From the NCBI RefSeq assembly GCF_900128895.1, contig NZ_FSQW01000001.1:1-64000 (forward strand): DNA of 64,000 bases, written 5' to 3'. Positions 1 through 8,822 of this stretch are shown here, piece after piece (within the stretch, counting starts at the first letter, position 1; the number at the start of each line of letters is the position of its first letter). Below the pieces are notes generated by a model, which had not been told where the DNA came from, ran no database searches, and worked only from the letters and a program-made list of their open reading frames with translations. The stretch is from Parasphingorhabdus marina DSM 22363 (GTDB taxonomy: Bacteria > Pseudomonadota > Alphaproteobacteria > Sphingomonadales > Sphingomonadaceae). The translations under genes and the position numbers were made by a program.

Positions 1-336
1 GCGGCGACATCCGTCGCCTTGGCTACGCGCCATAAGGCGCGGCGGCCGGTCGGCCTTGCCTCGCTGCGCTCGGTTCGGTGATCTTTCGATAGGGTACCAA
101 TCCGACGCGTAGCGTCGGCAAGCGCGACCGCGCGCCCGGACCCCGGACTTGATCCGGGGGAGGAAAGCCAAGCGGGCGGATGCCCGCGCCCGGCGCCTGA
201 GGTTAAAAAAAACCGCGCCCGGCGCTTGAGGTTGGAAAAAACTCATCCCGGCACCTGAGGTCAAAATAGCAACTCCGCTCGCAGTCCCAAAAAAGACCCT
301 GTTGTCACGCGCGAAAACCAATGCCAAAGGCTCCCC
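1..336. other. Intergenic region upstream of valS
   Basis: No gene is supported here. Frame 3 is open from the window edge to a TAA at 33-35 and could be the last ten codons of an upstream plus-strand gene, but this is too short to judge. A hairpin with 7-bp arms (CCCCGGA at 141-147, TCCGGGG at 153-159) resembles repeat hairpins common in alphaproteobacterial intergenic DNA. A three-copy 29-bp tandem repeat follows at 186-272. The valS leader is 272-336. Confidence 0.5.
186..272. repeat. 29-bp imperfect tandem repeat, three copies
   Basis: Three head-to-tail units start at 186, 215 and 244. Each has a core close to CCCGGCGCCTGAGGT followed by an A-rich stretch. The third copy is the most diverged. 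The array ends about 65 bp before the valS start, so it could lie in the leader transcript. Its function is unknown. Confidence 0.7.
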
Positions 337-3183
337 ATGACCTTAGACAAAAATTTCGACCCCGCCGGCATTGAAACCCGCTGGTACGAGCATTGGGAAA
401 AAACCGGCCAGTTCCGCCCGGAACGCGGCGATGCCGAGCCCTATACGATCGTCAACCCGCCACCCAATGTCACCGGCAGCCTGCATATCGGCCATGCGCT
501 CGACAACACGCTGCAGGATATCATCATCCGCCACGAGCGGCTGAAGGGCAAGGATGCGCTGTGGGTCGTCGGCATGGACCATGCGGGGATTGCGACGCAG
601 ATGGTGGTCGAACGCCAGATGGCCGAACGCCAGCAGAAGCGCACCGATTTCACGCGCGAAGAATTTGTTGAAAAGGTCTGGGAGTGGAAAGAGGAATCCG
701 GCGGCGCAATCACCAAGCAGCTGCGGCGGCTGGGCTGTTCGATGGACTGGGCGAACGAGCGCTTCACCATGGACGACGGCATGAACGAAGCGGTTCTCAA
801 GGTGTTTGTCGATCTCTATAATGACGGCCTGATCTATCGCGACAAGCGGCTGGTCAACTGGGACCCGAAGCTGAAGACCGCGATCAGCGATCTGGAAGTC
901 GAGACCACCGATATCAGGGGCTCTTTCTGGCATTTCAAATATCCGCTGGCAGATGGCGTGACGCTGGACAGCGGCGAGGATTATATCGCGATTGCCACCA
1001 CCCGGCCGGAAACGATGCTCGCCGACATGGCCGTCGCGGTGCACCCCTCGGACGAACGCTACAAAAGCGTGATCGGCAAGGAAATCGCACAGCCAATTAC
1101 CGGCCGCCGGTTCAGGATCGTCGCCGACGAACATGCCGACCCCGAACTGGGCTCCGGTGCGGTGAAGATCACGCCGGGACATGATTTCAACGACTTTGAA
1201 GTCGGCAAGCGCGCCGGCATTGCCCCGGCAGACATGCTCAACATGCTCGATGGCGAGGCCAATGTCTGCCAGACGGCCGATGGTCTGGTACCCAAGGAGT
1301 TTATCGGCCTGCACCGGTTCAGGCTGGACGGAGTGGACGGTGCCCGCGAGCTGGTCATCAAACAGCTCAAGGACCTGGGCCTGCTCATCCCGCATGTGGT
1401 CGAGAAGGATGGCGAAAAGACCGAGCTCGACGCCGAACCGCGCACCATCGCGACGCCTTTTGGCGATCGCGGCGGTGTTGTCATCGAGCCGTGGCTGACC
1501 GATCAATGGTATGTCGATGCCGAAACCCTCGCCCAGCCCGCGATCAAGGCGGTCCGCGACGGGGATATCGAGATTGTTCCAAAAAGCTGGGAAAAGACCT
1601 GGTTCAACTGGATGGAGAATATCCAGCCCTGGTGCGTCTCCCGCCAGCTCTGGTGGGGGCATCGGATTCCGGCGTGGTTTGGACCCGACATCGACAATCC
1701 CGAAGAAACCAGAATATTCGTTGCAGAGTCGATTGAGGAACTGACACCTCAACTGTTGGAATATTACAGCAAGGCATGGAAAAATGGCGAAGCCATGGCA
1801 GTTGAGGTGTTTGATACCGAGGCTGAGGCACGGACCTACATGTCGGAAACTGATGTCAGGAAATTGGGGGTCTGGCGCGATCCCGACGTCCTCGATACCT
1901 GGTTCTCTTCCGCGCTCTGGCCGTTCGGCACGCTGGGCTGGCCCGAGGAAACGGACGATCTCAAGCGCCATTATCCCAATGACCTGCTGATTTCCGGCTT
2001 TGACATCCTCTTCTTCTGGGACGCCCGCATGGCGATGCAGGGGATCCAGTTCATGAAGGATGTGCCGTGGAAGCGGCTCTATTTGCACGGGCTGGTCCGC
2101 GCGCCGGACGGGCAGAAAATGTCCAAATCCAAGGGCAATGTCGTCGATCCGCTCGGACTGATCGACGAATATGGCGCAGACGCGCTGCGCTTCTTCATGG
2201 CAGCGATGGAAAGCCAGGGCCGCGACATCAAGATGGATGACAAACGCGTCGAGGGCTATCGCAATTTCGCTACCAAGCTGTGGAACGCCGCACGCTTCTG
2301 CGAAGTGAATGATATCGGTGCGAGCCAGACGCTGAGCGCGCCCGAAGCGCGGCTGCCCGTCAACCGCTGGATCATTTCGGAGGTGGTCGAGACGCTGGCC
2401 ACGCTGGACAAGGCACTGACCGACCTGCGCTTTGATGCGGCCGCCAACGCGATCTATCACTTTACCTGGGACCGGTTTTGTGACTGGTATCTCGAGCTGA
2501 TCAAGCCGGTACTGCAGGGCGATGATGCGACAGCCGCCGACGAGACCAGACAGGTAGCCGGTTGGGTACTCGACCAGATCATCGTCATGTTGCATCCGTT
2601 CATGCCCTTCATCACCGAAGAGCTTTGGCACAAGATGGCCGAAGAGCATGGCGGACGAAATTACGACCTGATTGTCGCCAAATGGCCTGCGCCCAAGGTG
2701 GACGTTGATGCGGAAGCCAAGGCCGAGGTCGACTGGCTGATCCGGCTGATTTCGGCAACCCGAACGGCCAAGGTGGAGCTCAACATCCCGCCGGGCACGA
2801 AAATGGCAGCGCATGTCCGTGATGGTGACGATGCGCTCAAGGACCGGATTGCCCGGCAGATGCCGGCACTGGACCGCGTCGGACGGCTGGAGACTGTCTC
2901 GTTCGAGCCGGCACCCGAAGGCGCCTCGGCCCAGATCGTGATCGACGAGGCAACCTATGTCCTGCCGCTCGCCGGGGCGATCGACATCGACGCCGAGAAA
3001 GCCCGCCTGACCAAAGCACTGGAAGCTTCTCAGAAGGAAGCGAAAAGCCTGAATGGCCGACTAGGCAATCCCAATTTTGTCGAGAAAGCCAAGCCGGAAG
3101 CGGTCGAAAAAGCGCGCGCGGATCTCGCTGACAAGGAAGCGGAATCGGAACGGCTGCAAGCGGCACTGGACCGGCTGGGCTGA
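337..3183 (+). CDS. valS: Valine--tRNA ligase
   Basis: Cytoplasmic class I aminoacyl-tRNA synthetase that charges tRNA-Val with valine and edits mischarged threonine. The 948 residues match the family length. Visible motifs are the HIGH signature as HIGH at residues 50-53, preceded by PPPNVTG, and KMSKS at 594-598 in a [14 protein letters not shown] context. The editing (CP1) domain lies between them, with the [10 protein letters not shown] motif near residue 223. A charged helical tail after about residue 880 is the usual C-terminal coiled-coil tRNA-binding arm. The ATG at 337 has an AAAGG ribosome-binding site six bases upstream. It appears monocistronic and is followed by palindromic repeats. 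A long antisense open frame over it is a codon-usage shadow. Confidence 0.98.
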   Translation: MTLDKNFDPAGIETRWYEHWEKTGQFRPERGDAEPYTIVNPPPNVTGSLHIGHALDNTLQDIIIRHERLKGKDALWVVGMDHAGIATQMVVERQMAERQQKRTDFTREEFVEKVWEWKEESGGAITKQLRRLGCSMDWANERFTMDDGMNEAVLKVFVDLYNDGLIYRDKRLVNWDPKLKTAISDLEVETTDIRGSFWHFKYPLADGVTLDSGEDYIAIATTRPETMLADMAVAVHPSDERYKSVIGKEIAQPITGRRFRIVADEHADPELGSGAVKITPGHDFNDFEVGKRAGIAPADMLNMLDGEANVCQTADGLVPKEFIGLHRFRLDGVDGARELVIKQLKDLGLLIPHVVEKDGEKTELDAEPRTIATPFGDRGGVVIEPWLTDQWYVDAETLAQPAIKAVRDGDIEIVPKSWEKTWFNWMENIQPWCVSRQLWWGHRIPAWFGPDIDNPEETRIFVAESIEELTPQLLEYYSKAWKNGEAMAVEVFDTEAEARTYMSETDVRKLGVWRDPDVLDTWFSSALWPFGTLGWPEETDDLKRHYPNDLLISGFDILFFWDARMAMQGIQFMKDVPWKRLYLHGLVRAPDGQKMSKSKGNVVDPLGLIDEYGADALRFFMAAMESQGRDIKMDDKRVEGYRNFATKLWNAARFCEVNDIGASQTLSAPEARLPVNRWIISEVVETLATLDKALTDLRFDAAANAIYHFTWDRFCDWYLELIKPVLQGDDATAADETRQVAGWVLDQIIVMLHPFMPFITEELWHKMAEEHGGRNYDLIVAKWPAPKVDVDAEAKAEVDWLIRLISATRTAKVELNIPPGTKMAAHVRDGDDALKDRIARQMPALDRVGRLETVSFEPAPEGASAQIVIDEATYVLPLAGAIDIDAEKARLTKALEASQKEAKSLNGRLGNPNFVEKAKPEAVEKARADLADKEAESERLQAALDRLG

Positions 3184-3198
3184 CCGTGCCCCTGCGCA

Positions 3199-3256
3199 GG
3201 CAGGAGCCCATCTCCCGATTTACGCAACTGGCATTGTCAGGAGATGGATCCCTGCC
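3199..3256. repeat. REP-like palindromic element downstream of valS (type A)
   Basis: Imperfect inverted repeat with 17-bp arms at 3199-3215 and 3240-3256 (14 of 17 positions pair) around a 24-bp spacer. It starts 15 bases after the valS stop and may act as its terminator. Confidence 0.55.
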
Positions 3257-3300
3257 CCCCGCAAGGATGGAAGACTGGATTCGGGCCTTCCCCCCATATA

Positions 3301-3389
3301 GTCACCCTGAACTTGTTTCAGGGCCCATTTCTGTTTTCGCACGCTGGGCGATCGGGGCACAATGGATCCTGAAACAAGTTCAGGATGAC
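3301..3389. repeat. REP-like palindromic element (type B)
   Basis: Two 25-26 bp arms, 3301-3325 and 3364-3389, are near-perfect reverse complements of each other. Both carry CCTGAACTTGTTTCAGG or its complement, with a spacer of about 38 bp. It lies in the gap between valS and the convergent gene at 3511. A dispersed intergenic repeat is the likeliest explanation. Confidence 0.7.
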
Positions 3390-3510
3390 GAATAGTAACG
3401 CAAATTCCCGACTGACTCCTCATCTTTGTGCCCTCGGGTCTTGCTGCAGGTCCCGGGCCCGGGACGCGGGCCCCCGCATTGCGGGGACAACAGGATGAGC
3501 TGTTATCGGT

Positions 3511-3939
3511 TCAGGTCTTGCCCTGCCGCATTTCTTCGGCGGCGCGGCGCATTTCTTCGGCACCTCTGCGCATTTCCTCGGCTCCGCGGCGCATCTCTGA
3601 GGCTTTTTCCAGCATGTCCTGGGCGGACAGCTCCTTGTCATTCCATTTATTCTGCCTGGCGGCTTCCTGCTCGCGGAATTCCGGATCATTTTCCAGACGC
3701 TCGGCATAGGCCTCCATCTTGTCCGCGCCCCGGAGCATCTTTTCCGCGCCTTTTTCCATGCCGACCGCACCCCTGGCCAGCCCGGCATGGACTTTTGCAT
3801 GGATTTCCCTGGCGAGATTCTCGCTCCATTCCTTGTCAAACTTGTGCTTGCCATCATGCGCCTGTCCGGCTGCGAGCGGCAGCAGGGATGCCGCCAGTCC
3901 GGCAACGGCCGCGGCTCCGATAAAGTGATATTTGTGCAT
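3511..3939 (-). CDS. Secreted protein with C-terminal heptad repeats
   Basis: I do not recognise a named family. The 142-residue product begins MHKYHFIGAAAVAGLAASLL, a clear signal peptide ending near AAGQA, so it is probably periplasmic. The rest is charged and helical. The C-terminus holds tandem 7-residue units of the type RRGAEEM, which should form a coiled coil. The ATG at 3939 is preferred over upstream starts at 3951 and 3975 because GGAG lies seven bases before it. It is transcribed in the same direction as the HerA-like ATPase, but a gap of about 143 bp makes a shared operon uncertain. A periplasmic chaperone-like or structural role is possible but unproven. Confidence 0.7.
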   Translation of the reverse strand: MHKYHFIGAAAVAGLAASLLPLAAGQAHDGKHKFDKEWSENLAREIHAKVHAGLARGAVGMEKGAEKMLRGADKMEAYAERLENDPEFREQEAARQNKWNDKELSAQDMLEKASEMRRGAEEMRRGAEEMRRAAEEMRQGKT

Positions 3940-4082
3940 TTTCTGCTCCATCTGAATCAGCCGCGCCCTGTGCACGGCTTATTGATTACAGATGTAGTCG
4001 CAAGAGCAGATCAGGCCATCGCCATTCGATCAACAGTCGACGGAAAAAGACAAACAGATCACGGGGATGCGCCCCAAAAGGA

Positions 4083-5801
4083 TCAGCGTCCCTGACTTCT
4101 CCAGCGTTTGACGACGCGCTGGATAATCTCTTCCTCGCCGCCATGTTCGCGCCAGAGTTCGGAGAATACCGGGTCTTCGGACGCCGGACGACGTTCCTCG
4201 ATCAATGTGTCGAGCGAGACACGGATCGGAATCGCCACACCCTCGCCGCAACAGATGATCTCGCGGTTGCGCAAAGCGGGAATGGAATCGAGAAAGCCGC
4301 GCGCGCCTTCGGGCATGGCCGCTTTCACAAATGCCTGGTCCCGGTCGTTGTTCAGACGCATGGAGAGGATCGTACCGCATTGTGACAGAACGCCTTCCGC
4401 AAGGTCAGACGGACGCTGGGTGATCAGACCGAGGGAAACACCATATTTACGGCCTTCCTTGGCGATCCGGCTGAGAATGTCGCGAACGCTGCTTTCGCCG
4501 CCCACGTCATCATTCGGAATGTAACGATGCGCCTCCTCACATACCAGCAGGACCGGACGCTTGGGTTCGTTCTTGGCCCAGATCGCATAGTCGAACACCA
4601 GCCGGCTGAGCACGGCCACAACGGTCGGGGTGATCTCGGACGGCATGGCCGACACGTCGATAATCGAAATCGGCTTGCCTTCGGCCGGCAGACGGAAAAT
4701 CTTGGACAGGAAGTCCGCCATCGTGTCGCCGACCAGCATGCCGGAAAACATGAAGCTGTAGCGCGGGTCCGCCTTGATCTCGTCAATCTTGGTCTTGAGC
4801 CGCATATAAGGCGCGCTGTTGGTCGACTTGTCGAGCTTGCCCATCTCGTTCTGGATGATCGTCGTCAGATCGGACAGCAGATAGGGTACCGGGCTGTCGA
4901 CAGTCAGCTTGGCAATGCCCTGCGCAGCCTGGCTCTTGGCCTTGGCGGCAAGCAGACATTTGGCGAGAATATCGCAATCGGTCTGTTTCGCATCACCGGT
5001 CGACTGGACGAAGACTTCGCAATGTTCGCGGAAGTTCATCAGCCAGTAAGGCAGCGCGAGATTGTTTACGTCGAAAAGCTTGCCGTTGCCCTTGAACGCC
5101 GCCGAATACTCGCCGTGCGGGTCAATCATGAGAATGTGACCTTCGGGTGCGAGATCGCAAATCTTGTGCAGGATCAGCGCAGCCGATGTCGATTTACCGG
5201 TACCGGTCGAACCCAGCAGCGCGAAATGCTTGCCCAACATGGCATCGACATAGAGCGCCCCGCGGATATCGTCGGTCGGATAGACCATGCCGATTTCGAC
5301 ATTCGCCCGGCCATCTGACGCATAGACCTGTTTCAGGTCAGCCGTGGTTACCGCATAGGCGACCGATCCGGGAACCGGATAGCGGGTTACACCGCGGCGG
5401 AAATTGTAAATATGTCCGGTCAGACGCTCTTCGTCGCCTTCTCCGAGGAAATCGATTTCGGCGATGATCAGACCCGACTGGCCTTCATAGAGGCGCTGGG
5501 TCCGGATATTGGCCAGCAGCCATGTCGCACCGACGCGGATCTTGATCTGGCTCCCGACCTGACCGGCCATTTTGACCGTCGCATCGTCATGATCCGCGAG
5601 GCTGGCGAGCACCGCCGCGTCGAGGACGATACGCGATGAGGATCCCGCGATTTCAATGACTTCACCAATTTTGTGGCCTTCAGACCTCTTGGGCGTTGAA
5701 GCGGGGCTGGCCGGGGCTTCCGCAACCGGCACTTCCGATTCCTCGTCCACTTCCGGTAGCGGCCGCGCCGCAGGAAAATTATGTGAACCCATATCTGACA
5801 T
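4083..5801 (-). CDS. HerA-like ATP-binding protein (DUF87/FtsK-HerA superfamily)
   Basis: A 572-residue hexameric-ATPase-type protein of the HerA/FtsK superfamily. The N-terminal HAS-barrel region covers about residues 45-175. The Walker A motif GSTGTGKST is at 197-205, followed by LMIDPHGEY at 224-232. Walker B is VLLVCEEAH at 417-425, and TQRPSDL follows at 461-467. HerA proteins are DNA translocases that usually act with the nuclease NurA. No NurA-like gene is beside it, so its partner and substrate are unknown. It is probably cytosolic. The start at 5801 has GGGG about ten bases upstream. An in-frame ATG at 5792 is an alternative. Confidence 0.9.
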   Translation of the reverse strand: MSDMGSHNFPAARPLPEVDEESEVPVAEAPASPASTPKRSEGHKIGEVIEIAGSSSRIVLDAAVLASLADHDDATVKMAGQVGSQIKIRVGATWLLANIRTQRLYEGQSGLIIAEIDFLGEGDEERLTGHIYNFRRGVTRYPVPGSVAYAVTTADLKQVYASDGRANVEIGMVYPTDDIRGALYVDAMLGKHFALLGSTGTGKSTSAALILHKICDLAPEGHILMIDPHGEYSAAFKGNGKLFDVNNLALPYWLMNFREHCEVFVQSTGDAKQTDCDILAKCLLAAKAKSQAAQGIAKLTVDSPVPYLLSDLTTIIQNEMGKLDKSTNSAPYMRLKTKIDEIKADPRYSFMFSGMLVGDTMADFLSKIFRLPAEGKPISIIDVSAMPSEITPTVVAVLSRLVFDYAIWAKNEPKRPVLLVCEEAHRYIPNDDVGGESSVRDILSRIAKEGRKYGVSLGLITQRPSDLAEGVLSQCGTILSMRLNNDRDQAFVKAAMPEGARGFLDSIPALRNREIICCGEGVAIPIRVSLDTLIEERRPASEDPVFSELWREHGGEEEIIQRVVKRWRSQGR

Positions 5802-5896
5802 AAATCGTCACCCCGTTGAATTTCAGAGGGTGTAATAGGCCGTTATAGTTAAGGAATATTTACTGGTCCGGCGGCTTTGCAGACGTGCTGCAAGCG

Positions 5897-6670
5897 CTAG
5901 ATTTTGCGGAAAAGATAGCCCGCTGCCCAGCCCAGTATGACGGATATCAAAACCGCCAATAATCCATAGATAAAGCCGTTTTCCTGCGACAGGTTGGTGA
6001 TGAAGCGTCCCATGCCGATCTTTTCGATCGTGATTTCCTTGATTTCTGCGGCCTCCACCCGTCCGTCGATGATCAGGAATGTCTCAGCGGAATATTCCCC
6101 GACGGGCACGCTGGCGGGCAGATCAATCCGGGCCTGATAGAGCACCGAATCCTCGATACCGACACTCTCGGGCAAGGTCTTGTACAACTGTCCACGGGAA
6201 TTGAGGTCGACCAGCCCCTGCGTGAACCGGCCCAGTTCCTTGCTGTCGATGGTTCCGGCCGGCGACAATTGCAGATGGTCAAGCCCCAGTTCATAGATGT
6301 CCGCCGTCTTGTCATCGACAATCTCTTCAATCGGGCGGGAAGACGCGACCGCGTAATATCCGGGCGCTGACCGGAATTCGCTGCTGGCTGCGTTGATCCA
6401 GATGCCGGCAATCTGCTGTTTTTCCCGGACGACAATGGACTCGGTCGGGCCTTTGAGGACTACAACAATATCCGCCCGGTCCCGGTTGCGCGTTCCTGGT
6501 GGATAGGTGATGGCTCCGAAACACAACAATTGTGCGCCATTGAAATCGCCACGAATGCTGACCTGGTCCGGCGAGCAGTCGGTGACCAGCACCGGCGTAT
6601 TGCCAACCGTGAAAAACAGCACGCACATTCCGGCGAGGATTTTCCAGAAAACGGGCACGGACGGGCTCAT
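5897..6670 (-). CDS. TIGR02186 family membrane-anchored protein
   Basis: The 257 residues match the conserved alphaproteobacterial family TIGR02186 (Alph_Pro_TM). There is an N-terminal hydrophobic segment (about 8-26), a periplasmic region with the motif GAITYPPGTRNRDRADIVVV, and a C-terminal transmembrane helix ending LGWAAGYLFRKI. The function is not established. Its start overlaps the stop of the upstream TauE/SafE permease by four bases (ATGA), which argues for translational coupling and a shared role, plausibly in sulfur-compound or anion export. That role is inferred from the pairing and not from residues. Confidence 0.85.
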   Translation of the reverse strand: MSPSVPVFWKILAGMCVLFFTVGNTPVLVTDCSPDQVSIRGDFNGAQLLCFGAITYPPGTRNRDRADIVVVLKGPTESIVVREKQQIAGIWINAASSEFRSAPGYYAVASSRPIEEIVDDKTADIYELGLDHLQLSPAGTIDSKELGRFTQGLVDLNSRGQLYKTLPESVGIEDSVLYQARIDLPASVPVGEYSAETFLIIDGRVEAAEIKEITIEKIGMGRFITNLSQENGFIYGLLAVLISVILGWAAGYLFRKI

Positions 6671-7581
6671 AGCAGCTGCACCGTGTAGATTTCATCCGGC
6701 TGGAACCCGAGACCGAGCATCATCCGCACCGCGACCAGCAGGACCATGATCGCCAGACACAGGCGCAGATATTCGGGGCGCATGCGCTGGGCAAATTTGG
6801 CACCCAGTTGCGCACCGGTTACGCTGCCGACCAGCAGCAGGGACGCCAGCACTATGTCCACCGCGCGCGTCGTCATGCTGTGCATCATGGTCGAGGCGAT
6901 GGTGACAAACAGGATCTGGAACAGCGATGTCCCCACCACCACCTGCGCGCCCATGCCCAGCAGGTAGAGCATCGCCGGCACCATGATGAAGCCACCGCCG
7001 ACACCCAGAAGCATGGTCAAAATGCCGGTGATCAGGCCGAGCATGAACGGCGCAATCGGCGAGATATAAAGGCCCGAGCGATAGAACCGCCAGCGCATCG
7101 GCAGATTGGCGACCAGTGGATGGTGGCGGCGCTTGCGAGCCGGCAACGGGTTGCCGGAGCGCAACGCCCGCACGCTGGTGAAGGACTCTTTCGCCATCAT
7201 CCCGCCGATTCCGCCCAGCATCAGGACATAGAGGACATTGATCACCGTATCGATCTGGCCCAGCCGCTGCAGGATCTGGAACAGGAAGGTGCCGATAAAG
7301 GTCCCGAATATGCCACCGACGACCAGCACGGCGCCCATCTGGAAATCAACGCCTTTTCGTCGCATGTGCGCGGCAACGCCGGAGATGCTGGCTCCGGTCA
7401 CCTGGGTCGATGCCGAGGCGGCCGCGACGGTGGGCGGGATGCCGTAAAAGATCAGCAGGGGTGTCGTCAGGAAGCCGCCGCCGACACCAAACATGCCCGA
7501 CAGGATACCCACCAGACCGCCAAGCAGGATGATGACGAATGCATCGACCGAAAGGCTGGCTATGGGAAGGTAAATATCCAT
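6667..7581 (-). CDS. Sulfite exporter TauE/SafE family protein
   Basis: A 304-residue inner-membrane permease with about eight hydrophobic segments. It has two copies of the family's glycine-rich motif, GILSGMFGVGGGFLTTPLL near residue 23 and ITMLLGVGGGFIMVPAML-like around 190-215. TauE/SafE proteins export sulfite, sulfoacetate or related small anions. The start at 7581 has GGA five bases upstream. It forms a four-base-overlap operon with the TIGR02186 protein. The cargo cannot be read from the sequence. Confidence 0.9.
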   Translation of the reverse strand: MDIYLPIASLSVDAFVIILLGGLVGILSGMFGVGGGFLTTPLLIFYGIPPTVAAASASTQVTGASISGVAAHMRRKGVDFQMGAVLVVGGIFGTFIGTFLFQILQRLGQIDTVINVLYVLMLGGIGGMMAKESFTSVRALRSGNPLPARKRRHHPLVANLPMRWRFYRSGLYISPIAPFMLGLITGILTMLLGVGGGFIMVPAMLYLLGMGAQVVVGTSLFQILFVTIASTMMHSMTTRAVDIVLASLLLVGSVTGAQLGAKFAQRMRPEYLRLCLAIMVLLVAVRMMLGLGFQPDEIYTVQLL

Positions 7582-7679
7582 GTTTCCAAATGACTAATCT
7601 CTTTTGGTGACAGGATAAAGGGACTTGGCGTGTTGTTCGCAAGAAAACCGTCCGGGCGGAGGCGGTGTTTGCCGGGAAA

Positions 7680-8822
7680 TCAGAAACCGGTGGACAGGGT
7701 CAGGGTCAGGCCCGAACCCGGCCGGGCATTGCCGGCTACCCGCTGTCGCCAGTCGAAATCGAGGCGGGCATGGCCGTCGCCAAGTGGTGCCAGCAGACTG
7801 GCGCGGGGGCCGGCATCCACGCGTGTCGCACCTTTTTGCCCCCCTGCCCAGAGACCGGGCCCGATCGTCAATACGGCGCTTTTCGAACGTGCAATCTCCC
7901 GGCTGAGCGAAGCAGAACCGTCAAAAAACCAGGTTTCGCCATGGCCGAACACATAACCTCCCTGCCCCCAGGATTCGACTGCCAGGCCGGCTGGCAACGG
8001 GTGCGGCCCTGTTCCGCCAGCGAGGAATATGGCCGTGCCCCGCATATCGGCCGACTTCAGATCAAATCTCTGCTCGGCATGAATCGCCAGCGGCACACGG
8101 GCAATCGGCCGGATCCGTCCCCCGATGGCCAGTTCTTCGCCTCCGTCATTTTCCAGCGCAGTGGATGCGCGCAGCGTACCGGCAATGTGCCGCTGGTCAT
8201 CGCCCGTGATCCGATAGGCAAACTGGATTCCAGCCTGGCTGGCCCCATATTGCCCACCAGACAGGCCCCCGGGCAGAACCGGTACCGCGGACAAGGACCG
8301 GGAGCTGCCTTGCCGCAAAAGGATCCACGCGTAGCCGGTGAATCGGCGCGAACTTGCGAATTCCTCCGAAACCGGATGGGACAGTTCCGATGGCTCCCGC
8401 TTGTCCTCCCGGTTGTGCGCGGCGGGACGCTGTGCCGGCATCCGGCCCTGTGCTTCCTGTCCCATGCTGATCGGCACAGTCCGGACCTCAGAAAAAGGCG
8501 CCGTTGCAGCGAACCGGGATGCCCTTGGTCCGCCTGTGTGTTTAGGCGCACCAGCTCTTGCCCCCTGAACCTGGGACACTGACATGTCGGCAGATGATGA
8601 TCTCGACAAATCCCCGGATCGATCCGCTGGCGGCCTTGCGATCGCATTGGAAGCAGTACCGATGGCTTTCACTTCCTCCACCAATCGTGGATATCCCTGC
8701 TCCGCCTCCGGCACCGGTGCGGACAGGTTCCAGACCGTCCGTCCAACGACCCAAAAGGTCATGAACACCAGAAACATTCTGAGTGGTGCGCCGGCGCTTC
8801 GCTTTGGCGCGGCCTCATCCAT
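7680..8822 (-). CDS. NfrA C-terminal-like outer-membrane protein
   Basis: A 380-residue protein with one N-terminal hydrophobic segment (about residues 15-32), a low-complexity linker, and a C-terminal half that looks like a beta-barrel: alternating aromatic and glycine strands and a terminal aromatic residue (LTLTLSTGF). The segment WGQGGYVFGHGETWFFDGSAS resembles the C-terminal domain of phage N4 adsorption protein NfrA. It overlaps the upstream glycosyltransferase, which resembles NfrB, by eight bases, so the two probably form one glycan synthesis and export unit. It is much shorter than E. coli NfrA and lacks the TPR region. ATG at 8822 is chosen over the adjacent GTG at 8825. The family assignment is moderate. 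Confidence 0.6.
   Translation of the reverse strand: MDEAAPKRSAGAPLRMFLVFMTFWVVGRTVWNLSAPVPEAEQGYPRLVEEVKAIGTASNAIARPPADRSGDLSRSSSADMSVSQVQGARAGAPKHTGGPRASRFAATAPFSEVRTVPISMGQEAQGRMPAQRPAAHNREDKREPSELSHPVSEEFASSRRFTGYAWILLRQGSSRSLSAVPVLPGGLSGGQYGASQAGIQFAYRITGDDQRHIAGTLRASTALENDGGEELAIGGRIRPIARVPLAIHAEQRFDLKSADMRGTAIFLAGGTGPHPLPAGLAVESWGQGGYVFGHGETWFFDGSASLSREIARSKSAVLTIGPGLWAGGQKGATRVDAGPRASLLAPLGDGHARLDFDWRQRVAGNARPGSGLTLTLSTGF

Noticed and set aside
343-2814. Long minus-strand open frame (823 codons) opposite valS
   Set aside because: It is antisense to a clear synthetase gene, has no recognisable domain, and arises from the third-position bias of GC-rich coding DNA.
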